Below the pieces are notes generated by a model. The model saw only the letters and a list, made by a program, of their open reading frames with translations, did no database searches and was not told the origin of the DNA. DNA of 64,000 nucleotides, taken from Sipunculus nudus. Lineage: Eukaryota; Annelida; Sipuncula; Golfingiida; Sipunculidae. The translations under genes and the position numbers were made by a program. Location: assembly GCA_026874595.1 (NCBI GenBank), contig CM049322.1, forward strand, positions 54,093,386 to 54,157,385. Direction: 5' to 3'. Within the stretch, counting starts at the first letter, position 1, and every line of letters starts with the position of its first letter. Positions 34,724-45,730 of this stretch are shown one piece after another.

Positions 34724-36519
34724 AGTTCGAATCGCATAGAGTGGAGATGAATCACATAGAAATTATCATATTTCTTCAACCACTCGGTGAGTTCACCTGC
34801 TGTTGGCCCTGTAGTGATGTTGTAAGGTTGAAATACATGAACACTCTTTGGGGAACAAACATATTCCCTGTTGAAACCAAGACAGGCTTTGTAATGGAGT
34901 TTTTTACCGTGTCTGGAACTTTCTTGTTGCGTAGAAATGAGTATTCTCTGTAGATGTCCTTGTTTTTAGCGTCCCATTTAACAAAATCTTTCACAACCTT
35001 ATCAAATGGACAATCCTTCTTGGGTTGACACTGGAAGCTTGGAAGTATCAGGATCCTGTTAAGGGCCTTAGCTAAGCTGAGTGCTTGATTAAGATCAGTT
35101 ATGCTTCTACCCGGGTCCATAGGAAACCCATTATTGTATGTTAAGTATTTCCGTGATGTACTACTGTAATACTGGTCCGTATCCAGGAACAAGCCTCCGA
35201 GCTCTTTTAATCGGTATATTTTTGTTCGCGACCAAGTTTTGTAGTTATTGTGAAATATCACTGTCCTTGATATGTTGTATGTATATACTGTGGTTGCCTT
35301 TTTGTTCGCGAGGGTTTTAATTTCGCGATATTCGCGAATGGGAAATAATCGCGAAAATGAAACCCTCGGGAATAATTGGCCAATTGAGAATGTTCTTCTT
35401 ATTTAGTGTAATCAATACTTGTATGGTAATAGGTTAGAACAGAGAGATTTTTTTAATAAATTACATCCTTGCAGGTATAGGGAAATTTAAACCTTAAATT
35501 TGAACTAAACCACCTATGCTGTGTGAACTGGCCCATCATTATATAGGAAAATGTCACAAACTCATGACCTATTCTCATTTTATAAAACACAAAGGTATAT
35601 GGTTTTGCCAAAGATTTGATATACTAGTAGGTTCTTGTGAGATCGCGAAAATGAAACCCTCGCAAAACATTAAAAATGGAAAAATCGCGAAATTTCAGCC
35701 TCGCGAATATGAAGCCAACCACAGTATGCTTTCTGAGAAAAAAATATGACCCGTAGGAAAAAGCTTGTATGGCAAAACATTGTATCTTATTCGATTTTCC
35801 TCCCTCCAGGTTATCAGTCCACGGGTAAATACTTCTTGGTCCCACAGTCTTGGATTTTTGTTTAGTATTTCAACAGTATCGTTTACAATGCTGATGGTAG
35901 CTTCCGTTTTTCGGATCATTACCAATCCGATACATAATTTGTCCGGCTTGCCTCTTACATCTTGTTGAATCTCTACATCACATTCTTTACATTTGAAATA
36001 AGGAAAAGGATATTTTATGAAAACTGTATCCAGATCCATTAAAAGTACACTGAACTCTAGAGTTAGAAGTTTCAAAGTTAAAGAAAACTTAAGATTTCCC
36101 TTTTTCTTGAAAGCATTGCTCCCAAATCGATGTTCTTTGCTTGCTAGCTCACTCAGGGTTGCGTCGTAATAAGCAGTAAATCCTCGGCTCGCAAACTCCT
36201 CAACGGTGTTCTGACTAAGACCGACTGGCAGAAGATTCTCCACTCCGTTGTGTGAAGCCGAGACGGCAAAATTCAGGAACATTTCTATGTATGTTTCATC
36301 AAGGATACCTAATATAACTACAGGGTCCTTTGCGGCCGGGGTCATTAGAGACACCTTCTTTGCAAGGCATTTGAGGTCCGTATTATTGCACGTGGATTCA
36401 TGGAGAAATAAGATGGATTTTAATTATATGCTTTCCGAAATAATCCATCGTAACCATATCACTGAACTACCCAACACAAGTAACAATAACGCGAGCGATA
36501 GTTTCCTTTTGCAATGCAT
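34724..36519 (-). pseudogene. Golgi-type nucleotide-diphospho-sugar transferase, disrupted
   Basis: A type II membrane glycosyltransferase by layout. The first ATG (36517-36519) opens a signal anchor with 'LALLLLVLG'. The luminal domain has 'VVILGILDETY', a DxD motif in 'LLMDLDTVFIKYPFPYF', 'CIGLVMIRKT' and 'LWDQEVFTRGL', as in the nucleotide-diphospho-sugar transferase (PF03407-like) group. After the MITE the frame resumes with 'VIFHNNYKTWSRTKIYRLKE', 'LNQALSLAKALNRILILPSF' and, in another frame, 'GELTEWLKKYDNFYVIH'. Breaks are an in-frame TAA at 36424-36426, a 437-bp MITE at 35288-35724, a frame change near the 7-A run at 35738-35744, and another near the G run at 34850-34853. The deduced end is the stop at 34724-34726. 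An intron could hide the MITE, but the TAA and the second shift argue for a pseudogene or assembly errors. The acceptor specificity is unknown. Confidence 0.75.
35288..35724. mobile_element. MITE with TA target duplication inside the glycosyltransferase
   Basis: The left end CTGTGGTTG...TTCGCGAGG and the right end CCTCGCGAA...CAACCACAG form TIRs of roughly 30 bp. TA flanks both sides (35286-35287 and 35725-35726). The subterminal parts carry 'TCGCGAAAATGAAACCCTCG' in direct and inverted forms. At 437 bp with no ORF it fits a non-autonomous Tc1/mariner-group element. It splits the glycosyltransferase between 'GHIFFSE' and 'VIFHNNY', positions that are nearly contiguous in related proteins. Confidence 0.85.
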
Positions 36520-36536
36520 CTGTGATTCTTCGGAAC

Positions 36537-37170
36537 TCTGAAATATTGAGGATTTTCGTCAAATATTAACAGCGTATTTAATCGTTCAATTGGCAAACCT
36601 TCAGTAAATGGACTATAACTAGCGAGAATTATTTTGGCAGATACTGAAAAAAATCATAATAAAAATATAACCTCGACCAAAATAAACAAGCAAAAAGTAG
36701 GCATGATATTTTATTCTTGTGAGAATCACTTTTTTATTCGGGTAAAGGTGTCTTGGTGATTACATGCGTCAATAGTAATGTATTAATTTACCCATCTTTA
36801 CCCATCCAGTGTCATGTGATGGGGAGTTGCACACAGGACGTAGACTGGGCCATGGGACGATTGGCTAGTGCAAAAATCACATCATTTACGTAATTTTGAT
36901 ATTCCATTTATATGTTTACTGTGCTTAAGAATACGCTTGCCATATATCGTCAGGAATGCTAAGGTTTTATAAAGACTTTTGTATTTGCGGTAGGTAGAAA
37001 GGGCCCTATGCTTCCATAAGGGGTTTCATGGTCATACATAACGTGTGTGTGTTGAAAGTATTAAAGTATATGGGAATCATGTGTGAATATATATAAGCAG
37101 ATACATTTTATATATGTATCTTTTTGTCTACGTGCAAAAGTGGATACAGGATTTAAAGGACCAAAATGAA
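36537..37170. repeat. Duplicated upstream module, copy B
   Basis: Homologue of 1-750, located directly 5' of the glycosyltransferase pseudogene (which reads to the left). Shared text includes 'ctataactagcgag'-type sequence, 'ttaagaatacgcttg' and 'ggtcatacataacgtg'. It may contain the gene's promoter; no TATA box stands out. Confidence 0.7.
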
Positions 37171-37179
37171 CAACAGACT

Positions 37180-37905
37180 TACCTTGAGGGCGATTGCCTT
37201 GTCCTTATAGATACAACTTTGCAGAAGGACGGGTGTCCTGTTATGTCAGGAACAGGCAAAATACAAGGACCAGTGTCACGGTCTGTCAGTAAAAACGTTA
37301 ACATATAAAAACCGGTATCCTGTCTTATCAGTAAGGGGCTTAACATAAGTACCGATGTCGTGTCCTGTCAGTAAGAGGCTTAACATAAGGCCCAGTGTCC
37401 TCTCCTGTCACTAACAGGGTTAATATAGGGACCAGTACCCTGTCATATTAGTGACTGGACTAACGTACGAACCAGCGTCATATCCTGTCAATACGATGCT
37501 TCACATAAGGACCTCGCTCCTCCTTGTGTTAACCTTATCATGAGGAACAGCGTCCATTTGATAGCAGGCTTAACAAACGAACCAGTGCTTGTTCTGTCAA
37601 TATATGATTTAACACAAACACCTGTGTCCAGTGTTGTTATTTTCGGCTTTCTATAAGGACCAGGGTCCTGTCCTCTCAGTAACAAATTTGACCCTAAGGA
37701 CTTGTGTCGTGTCCTACCAGTAATATAATATATGGACCAGCGGCAAAATCGGCTTTTTGTAAGGACCTGGGTCCTTTAAGACATAACCTGTTATGCCAGC
37801 ATAAGACTTTAATTGAGGACCTATGTTTTATCTGTCAACAACAGGCTTAATGTAAGGTCCAGTATCTTGGCCTGTCAGTAATACGCTTAACACAAGGAAC
37901 AGTTA
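37180..37905. repeat. About 40-bp minisatellite, block 1
   Basis: Roughly 18 diverged units, each built on 'aaggaccagtgtcctgtcct', then 'gtcagtaa' and 'caggcttaacat'. Unit length is about 40 bp with indels. A variant stretch near 37720-37790 ('aaaatcggctttttgtaagg') also occurs in block 2. Short ORFs across it are chance. Confidence 0.85.
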
Positions 37906-39261
37906 GTACATCAGCCAGAGGGTTCACCGGTACCAAACAGGTGACAATTGCTATCAATGTTTTTTAAAGGTGTATGTGTGTGATAATAAAAATGCCTGAT
38001 AGCAGTATAAAAGTGGTAGGTTTCTGTAAGATATCTTATAATATATAATATATTCACATTTCTGACAGGAGGGAGATATCTAAATAAACACCACTTTCTA
38101 AGATGTTTATTTGAACCATGGGGCAAACAGAGTTTTAACGAGAATATATACCAGTTTGCTATATTGCCAGTAAGTGCAATAACTCATCCTGTTCCGGTTT
38201 TATGATAATACAAAGTCTAGTAAATGATAGTGATAAGCCAAAATTAATGAAATCAGTAAATAAAGTTGAACAAATCTAATTTAATTCTAACCTGCTTTGA
38301 CTCAGGAGTACAGGGATTAGGTTTCAAACAAAACCCTAGCAGTCAAGTGTCAACTAACTTTATCGGATTGGAAGACATACATGGTTCGCCTTGGCTATGT
38401 ACTTGCACCATAGGTGCCATTAAGATCCTTTTGTTTAAATCTTTAAAATCTTTAATCATTTAAATTAAAATGACAATGGGTTTGTAGTGTTGCCCTTGAG
38501 AGAATATTATCTCTCGCTTAGTGGGATATAGTTGTAACTGGTAGATCACAAAATGGAGATAACTATTCTAAAAAAAAGTTTTGTTTTCATATAATTTTCT
38601 TTTATTTAAACATTTCAGTAGAAACACACATGATAATAAACATGAAAGTAACAGATTTGTCATTCTTCTGGTGATTTCTACTTCATTTGCTTGTAAGTGC
38701 TAACTTTCTTATTGCTTGTTTTGGCAAGGTAACCAGGCTTGAAATAACTATAAGTTATAATAGACATACAAAAGTTTTTCGGTGATAATCCAAAATAAAA
38801 AATGACGAAATGATTTTCAAATTTCACCCGGTGTTATCTTTCAAACCATGCAACACAGAAATCATCAGATTTGATTTTTTTCTCTCAGAAAGTGATTGCA
38901 AATTTATATGATTATGAACTTATAAACTGATATTTTGCCTACTTTCCTTTCAAACTAACATTGATTATTACTTTGATATATTTTTTTTAATATGAAAGTT
39001 GAAAATACACAAGGGCCTAGTTGTGAAATAATGTAACAAACAATTTTTCAAAGAGTCTTTTATCACAAAGCCAACATTCACGCTGAAGAGTGAAAATATA
39101 CATAAGTAAATAAATACATTATATTATGTTACCTCTTCTGTTGATTTTAAATGCTCAACTTAATCTATATTGGTCAGTGGTCTACTAAGGAGAGTTTAAG
39201 AGAACCTTTATACACAACCTATGAATGTCCCAGGTTTAGTGATTGCGAATTGTGCCTTGAT
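37906..39261. other. AT-rich stretch between minisatellite blocks
   Basis: No gene. The ORF at 38266-38463 has no domain. It separates two blocks of the same minisatellite. Confidence 0.5.
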
Positions 39262-39630
39262 ATATATCACAAGTACAAGTGTCCTGTCCTGTCAATGACA
39301 GGCTTATTATAAGGACCGGCCTGAAGTTCTGTCAATAATTGGCTTAACTCATGAACCATTGCCCTGTCCTGTCAATAAGAGACTTAGCATAAGGTCCAGT
39401 GTCCTGTTGTATTATTAACAGGCATGATATAAGGAACAGTTTCCTGACATGTCAGTAGCAGGTTTGATATAAGATGTGTCCTTTTCTGATAGTAACCGGC
39501 TTACCATAATGATTAGTGTCCTGTCCTGTCCTTATAAGGTTTGACCTAAGGACCAGTGTCATGTCCTGTCAGTAATGTATTATAAGGACCAATGACAAAA
39601 CAGCCTTTTTGTAAGGACCAGTGCCCTTTA
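39262..39630. repeat. About 40-bp minisatellite, block 2
   Basis: Roughly nine units of the same family as 37180-37905, including the variant 'gacaaaacagcctttttgta'. The shared variant suggests that part of block 1 was copied, not just the basic unit. Confidence 0.8.
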
Positions 39631-39814
39631 AAAAATAACCCCTATTCTCCCTTCGAGTAAAAACTAATGTACAGTCTAATTAGACATGATTAAGACAAGT
39701 GGATCATAAAATATGTCCCATGGTTCAGGCGAGAGGGACATGTCTTGGGTCTGCCAGAGTATTTGGAAATCTTCCCGCACCTGTCATCATCCTTATGAGT
39801 AGAAGTCTCTTAAT

Positions 39815-39817
<3 letters not shown>

Positions 39818-39853
<36 letters not shown>
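39818..39853. repeat. (AT)n microsatellite
   Basis: A pure alternating TA run of about 36 bp. Confidence 0.95.
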
Positions 39854-39856
<3 letters not shown>

Positions 39857-40074
39857 CGTGCCTGGCCGTTTCAGGTGAAGTGTGGCACTCTTTTGCAGGA
39901 AGTGTTTTATCCATATCAAGAGCTGGATGAGGCCGGAAGACTTACAGGTGTGTTACACTGCTGTTCTTGTGTGACCAGTTTGTTCGTTTATTGTTGATTT
40001 TTATTTAAAGTAAAAGTTTCTGAACTTTTTATTTCTTCTTTCTGTATAATATTCCGTAGAAGATTGTAGACACA

Positions 40075-40245
40075 TGTTGGCTCTCAGTAAACCTTAATAC
40101 AGACCTAAGATGACTCTCACTCTGTCTTAAAGCAGACACCGGGTGACTCTCACTTTGTCCTAAAGCAGACACCGGGTGACTCTCACTTTGTCCTAAAGCA
40201 GACACCGGGTGACTCTCACTTTGTCCTAAACCAGACACCGGGTGA
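40075..40245 (-). repeat. 33-bp minisatellite (11-residue coding period)
   Basis: About five units of 33 bp; the three central ones (40141-40239) differ at one position. Because 33 is a multiple of three, the minus frame reads 'HPVSALGQSES' repeatedly (ORF 40029-40304). No start context, signal peptide or flanking domain supports translation. Confidence 0.85.
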
Positions 40246-40837
40246 AAGATTTTGTGCCGTATAATTAACCGAGTATTTAACGTTTTCACAAACATTATCT
40301 GCACTAAACTGGTCTAATGTTAGTTCAGAAAAGTAAATCTATAACTTCACACAAACCTTTTCTAATTTTATTTTTTCAATCCAAAGTTTACTCTTCATGA
40401 CTTAATGGCCAAGTGTGTATCTGAATAAAATGTGATCGATTTTATAAATGTGTGCGTACATAACATAAACATACTTGAAATTCTGCAAATGTATATGTCT
40501 ACCGTCTAGTTCGGGAGAAGTTTACCGGACTCACTAGATTTTACCGGTGGCAACATTTGGAAAAAAATAAGAAATATGTTTGAGAAAAAAAAATTGTACG
40601 GCTGTGTTCACTTTTTTATTTAGTTATGTTATATTCGAGAAGGTCACTCACCAGTGAATTAAGTAGACTACGCAATATTTCTTTTATAGGGCAGCAAACA
40701 AAATGAAAATTTGTGTTCCCCCCCCCCCGGAAACCCCTATCTGTATTATTATGAACTTTGTAAGATATTTCGGCAATTCTGCTGGCCTTCTTAAATATCA
40801 AGCCTCGATATATATATATATATATATATATAAATAC

Positions 40838-40884
<47 letters not shown>

Positions 40885-40885
40885 C

Positions 40886-40916
<31 letters not shown>

Positions 40917-42179
40917 CATATATATATATAAATACATATATATATATACATATATATATATACATATATATATATACATATATATATATATACATATATA
41001 TATATACATATAATGAACTGGAGGCTACGCGCAACGTGTTTATAGAGCCACGGTCACTTGTAGCGTTAATACATGAATGTCTTTATATTTATGTTTCAAT
41101 GCCAGTGAATATATTGCAAAATAACCGTATAAACTTTAAAATGCAACACAAAATGGCTTAAACAAATAAATGTGGAGGCCAAATCTTCAGCTAAAGCTTT
41201 TAATTACTCTCTTTTGCCAGAGGTCTGTTGCAAATAACTTTTACAGCATTTGAGTATTTATATATATACATATATATTTTTATAAATATATATAATTATT
41301 ATTATTATTATTATTATTATATTATTATTAGCCGTTCGTTGAATAGCGGAAACTCGCGCATCTGAAAAAGCTTCATGAATAAAACACAAGAGCGTTTCTG
41401 ACCGCCAACGCAAAGCCATCGCACATCAGAAACATTGCGCCCATGTAAAGATTGCCGCTATTGCGCGCCGGTGAACGCCCCGCTCGAGCACTCACACTCA
41501 CACAAATCATGTAAACAGCACAGCATTTTTATATCAAGGATGTGTATTAAAAGTCTGGACATATATTTTGGGACCTACGTATGTTCGGGTGTCTGTTTTC
41601 CTTTGACGTCTTTCAATGTGTAAAACGATCGGACCCATGAGTTTTTGTTCGTAGTGCTAGATATGTGTCAGTCATCCGATCAAATTTTGAATATTGATTT
41701 CTTGCCCAAATAATTTGAGCATTTTATTTTTTTCTATTGACTGTCTTTCGTGGCGTTATATAATATGTTTACATCCATAGATATAATTTATTTTGGACTT
41801 TTAAAATTTTAGAATATATTATTTATTTAATTTCGACCAAAATATTTAATACCAATAACGAGTTGGAATGTATCAATAAATAATTTTGGAAAATATATTA
41901 TTATATATATTATTAATAGTATAATTAAAAGTAGTCTTTTAAGTTAAATGATGTAAGTATTATATTAAATATGTGATACATTTACACAAACTCTCATTAG
42001 GATAAACCATATACTGATTAACTGGAGGATAGACGGTAATGTTTTATTCATACCATAAGGGAGATATATATATATATGGCCATGTGTGTGTGTGTGTGTG
42101 ACTGGTATGCTTTATATCACACCCAAATCAAACAATTTATTTACATCACTGCATATTTATGTTATTAAAAAGGCATGGC
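40246..42179. other. Non-coding stretch with a compound (AT)n/ATAC array
   Basis: 40809-41011 is about 200 bp of (AT)n interrupted by regularly spaced ACAT, which creates spurious YIYIYI ORFs on both strands. (ATT)n lies at about 41295-41328 and (GT)n at 42083-42101. A GC-richer patch at 41340-41500 has no recognised content. The end of the stretch is the 3' flank of the methyltransferase gene. Confidence 0.6.
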
Positions 42180-43199
42180 TTATCCACAAACAAAATAGTC
42201 GTGGTCGCTTATTGAGGGCGGGATTTTGATTCGTTGGATAGAACATGGCGCAACTTGATGAAGGGGAAGTTTCCAAAGTCCAATAGAATGATTTCTGGCC
42301 CGACCCGGCGGTCCGTCACGGGCCATACACAAGGGTGGCTCCAAAGATATTGGTGGTATTTCAAAATTCAGATGTCTGAATCTAGCCCTCTGTAGATTAG
42401 TCAAGTCAACATTCTTTTGAACACCAGGATTTGTTGTTAATAAGAAATACTGCCCAGCATTGTTAATGTTACGGAGGGTTTTTAGTACTGCCTTATAAGG
42501 AAGGTGATTTAACATAATCCTTGTCATCACCAAGTCATATTGTCCCGGGGGCGGTCCTTCAGCGATATCTCCTTGTACGAATGTCCAATCACTGACGTGC
42601 TTGAAAGCCTTCTTGTGATTTTCAATCAGAAAGGGCACTATATCCATTCCAGTGTAATTAATATCATTTCTTTGGACTAAAAATCTGGACATCCATTGGA
42701 AATCCCCGCATGGGATATCTAAGAGCCTTATTTTTGGGGTATGCAAGGTCTTCTTTAATTCGTTAATCACTGTATGGAGAACGCCTATCATTTCTTGCGT
42801 GTATTCCAGAGTAGAACTTGGGCCAGATCCCTCCACGCTCTTCAGTCTCGGGTCCACCTGATGAGTAATGCCTCCCCAATGACTCTTCTTATAAATCATT
42901 TCAAAGGAATTCTTCCGTGAACTCGGATTTTCTTTACTCTCCACTTGCAAACTGGCTTTAAAATTCTTGGTTTGTTTATTAAGTGTAAACCGAACAGTAT
43001 CACATGTGACACAGTGTTTAACTCTCCCATCTGTTGTTAGGAGGCTGCTATGTAGGGTTGGGTCTGGCTGGATTATTGTCCTTAGAATGCCAAATTTGCC
43101 CTCAGTTTTATGACTGCAAAGCCTTGCTGTAAGGATGTACAACCCGATGACAGAAAGACTGACACACAGAACAAGTAGAAACCTCTTCTGAATATCCAT
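42180..43199 (-). CDS. Type II membrane SAM-dependent methyltransferase
   Basis: An intact 339-residue ORF, ATG at 43197-43199 and TAA at 42180-42182, with no introns. Residues about 7-25 form a signal anchor, so the rest should lie in the Golgi/ER lumen. Residues 100-131 ('MIYKKSHWGG', 'GSGPSSTLEYT') and SAM motif I at 159-170 ('LLDIPCGDFQWM') follow, with an acidic residue in 'YTGMDI' (about 186), 'GDIAEGPPPGQYDLVMTRIM' (210-229) and a C-terminal 'SIGLWKLPL'. This is the class I fold in the form common to many uncharacterised animal methyltransferases. The substrate is unknown. Its nearest neighbour on the same strand is a glycosyltransferase, and invertebrate glycans are often O-methylated, so a sugar substrate is possible but only inferred. 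It is the only apparently functional protein gene in the window. Confidence 0.85.
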   Translation of the reverse strand: MDIQKRFLLVLCVSLSVIGLYILTARLCSHKTEGKFGILRTIIQPDPTLHSSLLTTDGRVKHCVTCDTVRFTLNKQTKNFKASLQVESKENPSSRKNSFEMIYKKSHWGGITHQVDPRLKSVEGSGPSSTLEYTQEMIGVLHTVINELKKTLHTPKIRLLDIPCGDFQWMSRFLVQRNDINYTGMDIVPFLIENHKKAFKHVSDWTFVQGDIAEGPPPGQYDLVMTRIMLNHLPYKAVLKTLRNINNAGQYFLLTTNPGVQKNVDLTNLQRARFRHLNFEIPPISLEPPLCMARDGPPGRARNHSIGLWKLPLHQVAPCSIQRIKIPPSISDHDYFVCG

Positions 43200-43469
43200 C
43201 CTGCATTTTCTACAAAAATAAAAGTAACAAATGTAACCAATATTGAACCTACAAGATATTGTCCGATTTCTTACTCAGCCTAGTGAGAGTAATATGAACA
43301 GCAGCATATCATCTAATATAGATGGTCTCTCTCTCTTTCCGTCTCTGTCTCTCTCTCTTTCTGTCTCTGTCTCTCTCTCTTTCTGTCTCTCTTTCTCTCT
43401 CTATATTTATATATCCATACACACACTAAAACTCCTGTCTTTCTTTCTCTCTCTCTCTCTCTGTATATT

Positions 43470-43512
<43 letters not shown>

Positions 43513-44039
43513 ATACACACACAAACTCTTGTCTTTTATAATAGTCGGAGCTCATAAAACGGTCATATTTTCTGGTCCAGCGTTTACCACCGTTTAATTT
43601 CATATTCGGACCACTTCTCTTGTCACAAAATGGATCGTGTCATTTTTTTTTCATTTCTCGAGATAACTGTGCCCACTTAGCTGTACATTTGTGTTTGATG
43701 AGCAAGAATTGACGCTCCGGTCAGAGCATTGTTTTCTTAAATAATTGCGGCTATCAGTAAAAGTTTATAGTGTGCGCAGCAAGCCTTTGATTAACCCGTT
43801 ACGATTCTAGTTATGCCTTTTGTTATAAAACCGGGAATTTCCATGTTTTGTTTCAAGCCTACTTATTATTTAGCCTGCTCATGAATATAGATGGGCCATA
43901 CTAGGAAACAGAAGGCGCTTATTTGTATTTGTCTTATGAATATAAATAAGCCTCCGGGGTAGCAGGGCTTTTGAGCACGTGCTAGGGTTATTGAAAGGGG
44001 GACAGTCTAGCCAGACACTGCAAAGACGAGACGTCCTGC
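43200..44039. other. 5' flank of the methyltransferase, with (CT)n and (AT)n arrays
   Basis: Holds (CT/CTGT)n at 43326-43402 and 43441-43463 and (AT)n at 43473-43510. No TATA box is obvious near the start codon. No other gene seen. Confidence 0.55.
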
Positions 44040-44595
44040 CGCTCAGTGTCCATCGAGGTCTTGTGAGGTGCTGTCAGGTGTCCAGTCAGGTCCAGTTAGT
44101 TGCTGACAGGTGAGTGCTGACCAGCTAGGTGCTATAAGGCGAGGTGCTATAAGGCGAGGTGCTGTCGGGCGAGTTACTGTCCAGCGAGTTACTGTCCAGC
44201 GAGGTGTTGTCCGGGGAGGAGTTGTCCGGCGAGGGGCTGTCAGTGGGGTGTTGTCCAACGACGTGCCGCCTATGAGGTGCTTCCGGCGAGGTGATGTCCG
44301 GCGAGGTGCTGTCCAGCCAGGTGCTGTCAGTGAGGTGCGTTTACTTAGGTGCCGCCAGCGGATGTCCAGTAAGGTGCTGCCCAGTTAGATGCTTCCAATT
44401 GAAGTACTATCAAGGGATGTGCTATACGGTGTCCATTGAGGTCCAGTAAAGTGCCTCGAGCGTTTGTTTGGAGAGATACTGTCCCGCGAAGAGCTATCCA
44501 GCGAGGTGTTACCCATCGAGATCCTGTCCGGAGAGTTGCTGTCCAGCGAGATGCTGTCAATGAGTTACTGTCATTGAGGTGTTGTCCTGCGAGAT
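44040..44595. repeat. 15-bp GC-rich minisatellite
   Basis: About 30 diverged units based on GCGAGGTGCTGTCCG, in sharp contrast to AT-rich flanks. The period is a multiple of three, so long ORFs appear on both strands (plus: repeated 'RRGAV'-like pentapeptides; minus: 'APRLI/TPRWT'-like). Indels of one or two bases change frame along the array, and no start or flanking domain is seen, so protein coding is unlikely. Confidence 0.85.
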
Positions 44596-45205
44596 GTATA
44601 TATATAATCCATATCGCTGATATCGGATGCTTATACCACTTTTGTCCGTATAGTTACTATGTCAGATATGTACTTTTTGCACAGCCGGTCTTCTTCAAAA
44701 CTTATCTGCCTCGTGGGCCTCGATTCCACTTTTATCAAAATTTGATTTAGATTTTAACTTGATCTTTTCCTTTGACTAGCAGGTGAGCGAGAAACCAGGC
44801 CGAGTTCTTTTCATGTGCAGCAGAAAGAAAGCTCTGTCACATAAAATTACAAAAATACAGACAGAATATAAGACAAACGTTCTTTAACAAGCTTTAGCTC
44901 TACATTGTGAGCTATATGTATTAAGCCTTGAAATGAAAAGTGTATAAATACAAATGTCAGTAATAAATTTCTCTTTATTTTTTTTTATTAATGAGATTGG
45001 CATCGGACTTGGACTCATCTTACAAATGACTCGAATGGAAGCAGGTCGATTTGGATCTGAACCTCAAAGACTCGGATGGTGTAGACTCGTCTATTGTGTG
45101 GACTCTGAAACTAGTGGACTCTTTTTCGAAAACCACGATGTACTAGATGTTATACAAGGCAAGGGGGAGACATCTATGACTTATTGTGTTGAATGAAACT
45201 TTTAT
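44596..45205. other. No recognisable gene
   Basis: The ORF at 44954-45196 has no domain. On the minus strand 'TTAAATAAAAG' near 45205 could act as a polyadenylation signal for the ORF to its right. Confidence 0.4.
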
Positions 45206-45460
45206 TTAATCTGAATTGTTAACGCTTCTGTTAGTAAGGCAGTTATGTGAGATGATATAACCTGTACCTGCGTCATACACAGCAGTAATAGTAAATAAAT
45301 TCGAAAAGGGACTGTATCGTGTACACGTTAGGTTCTCAACTGGCTCATAGAGTGTACATGGTATTCTATAATAGCAAATCTGATCACATTGACAATGTTT
45401 TATTAGATTTTTCTGTGCTTTCATGAATGCTTTATCACTGGCAATGCCTAAATCTAACAA
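45206..45460 (-). CDS. Possible Cys-rich extracellular exon or gene fragment
   Basis: An 84-residue frame with 'HCQCDQICYYRIPC' and later Cys residues, ending at TAA followed at once by an AATAAA-like signal. The C-x-C-x3-C spacing recalls somatomedin-B-like modules at the N-terminus of some invertebrate receptors, but the match is weak and the domain would be incomplete. It lies 270 bp left of the Gypsy 5' LTR, so the element may have separated it from the rest of a gene. It could equally be a chance ORF. Confidence 0.2.
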   Translation of the reverse strand: MLDLGIASDKAFMKAQKNLIKHCQCDQICYYRIPCTLYEPVENLTCTRYSPFSNLFTITAVYDAGTGYIISHNCLTNRSVNNSD

Positions 45461-45730
45461 GAACTATAGTCCTTGACGACCTACTGCATGAAGACAGGAT
45501 TATGATATACACATGCCGGAAACCATATTTGGATCTAATCATAGAATATAATGCTGTATTTTTGTTTATTATAAACTGTTCATTTAACATTTATCAGGGT
45601 TTATGTCTCAATTCTGTTTCAGCATTATCAATCAATAATACGTTTTTCTCCAAACCAACGCATTTTTTATAAATCATTAATATTTATATTATTTCTTTAT
45701 ATTTTTTTAGTTTATTTATACTCCATACAC

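Noticed and set aside
34776-34860. The C-terminus as read by the uninterrupted ORF ending at 34776
   Set aside because: Another frame over the same DNA gives a better conserved-looking end (stop at 34724), so the ORF's last 28 residues are out of frame.
37180-37905. Regular repeats with similar spacing, CRISPR-like at first sight
   Set aside because: Units are tandem without unique spacers and diverged; the genome is animal. It is a minisatellite.
40616-41161. Long ORFs on both strands made of YIYIYI/IHIYIY repeats
   Set aside because: They are translations of the (AT)n/ATAC array at 40809-41011; no domain or start context.
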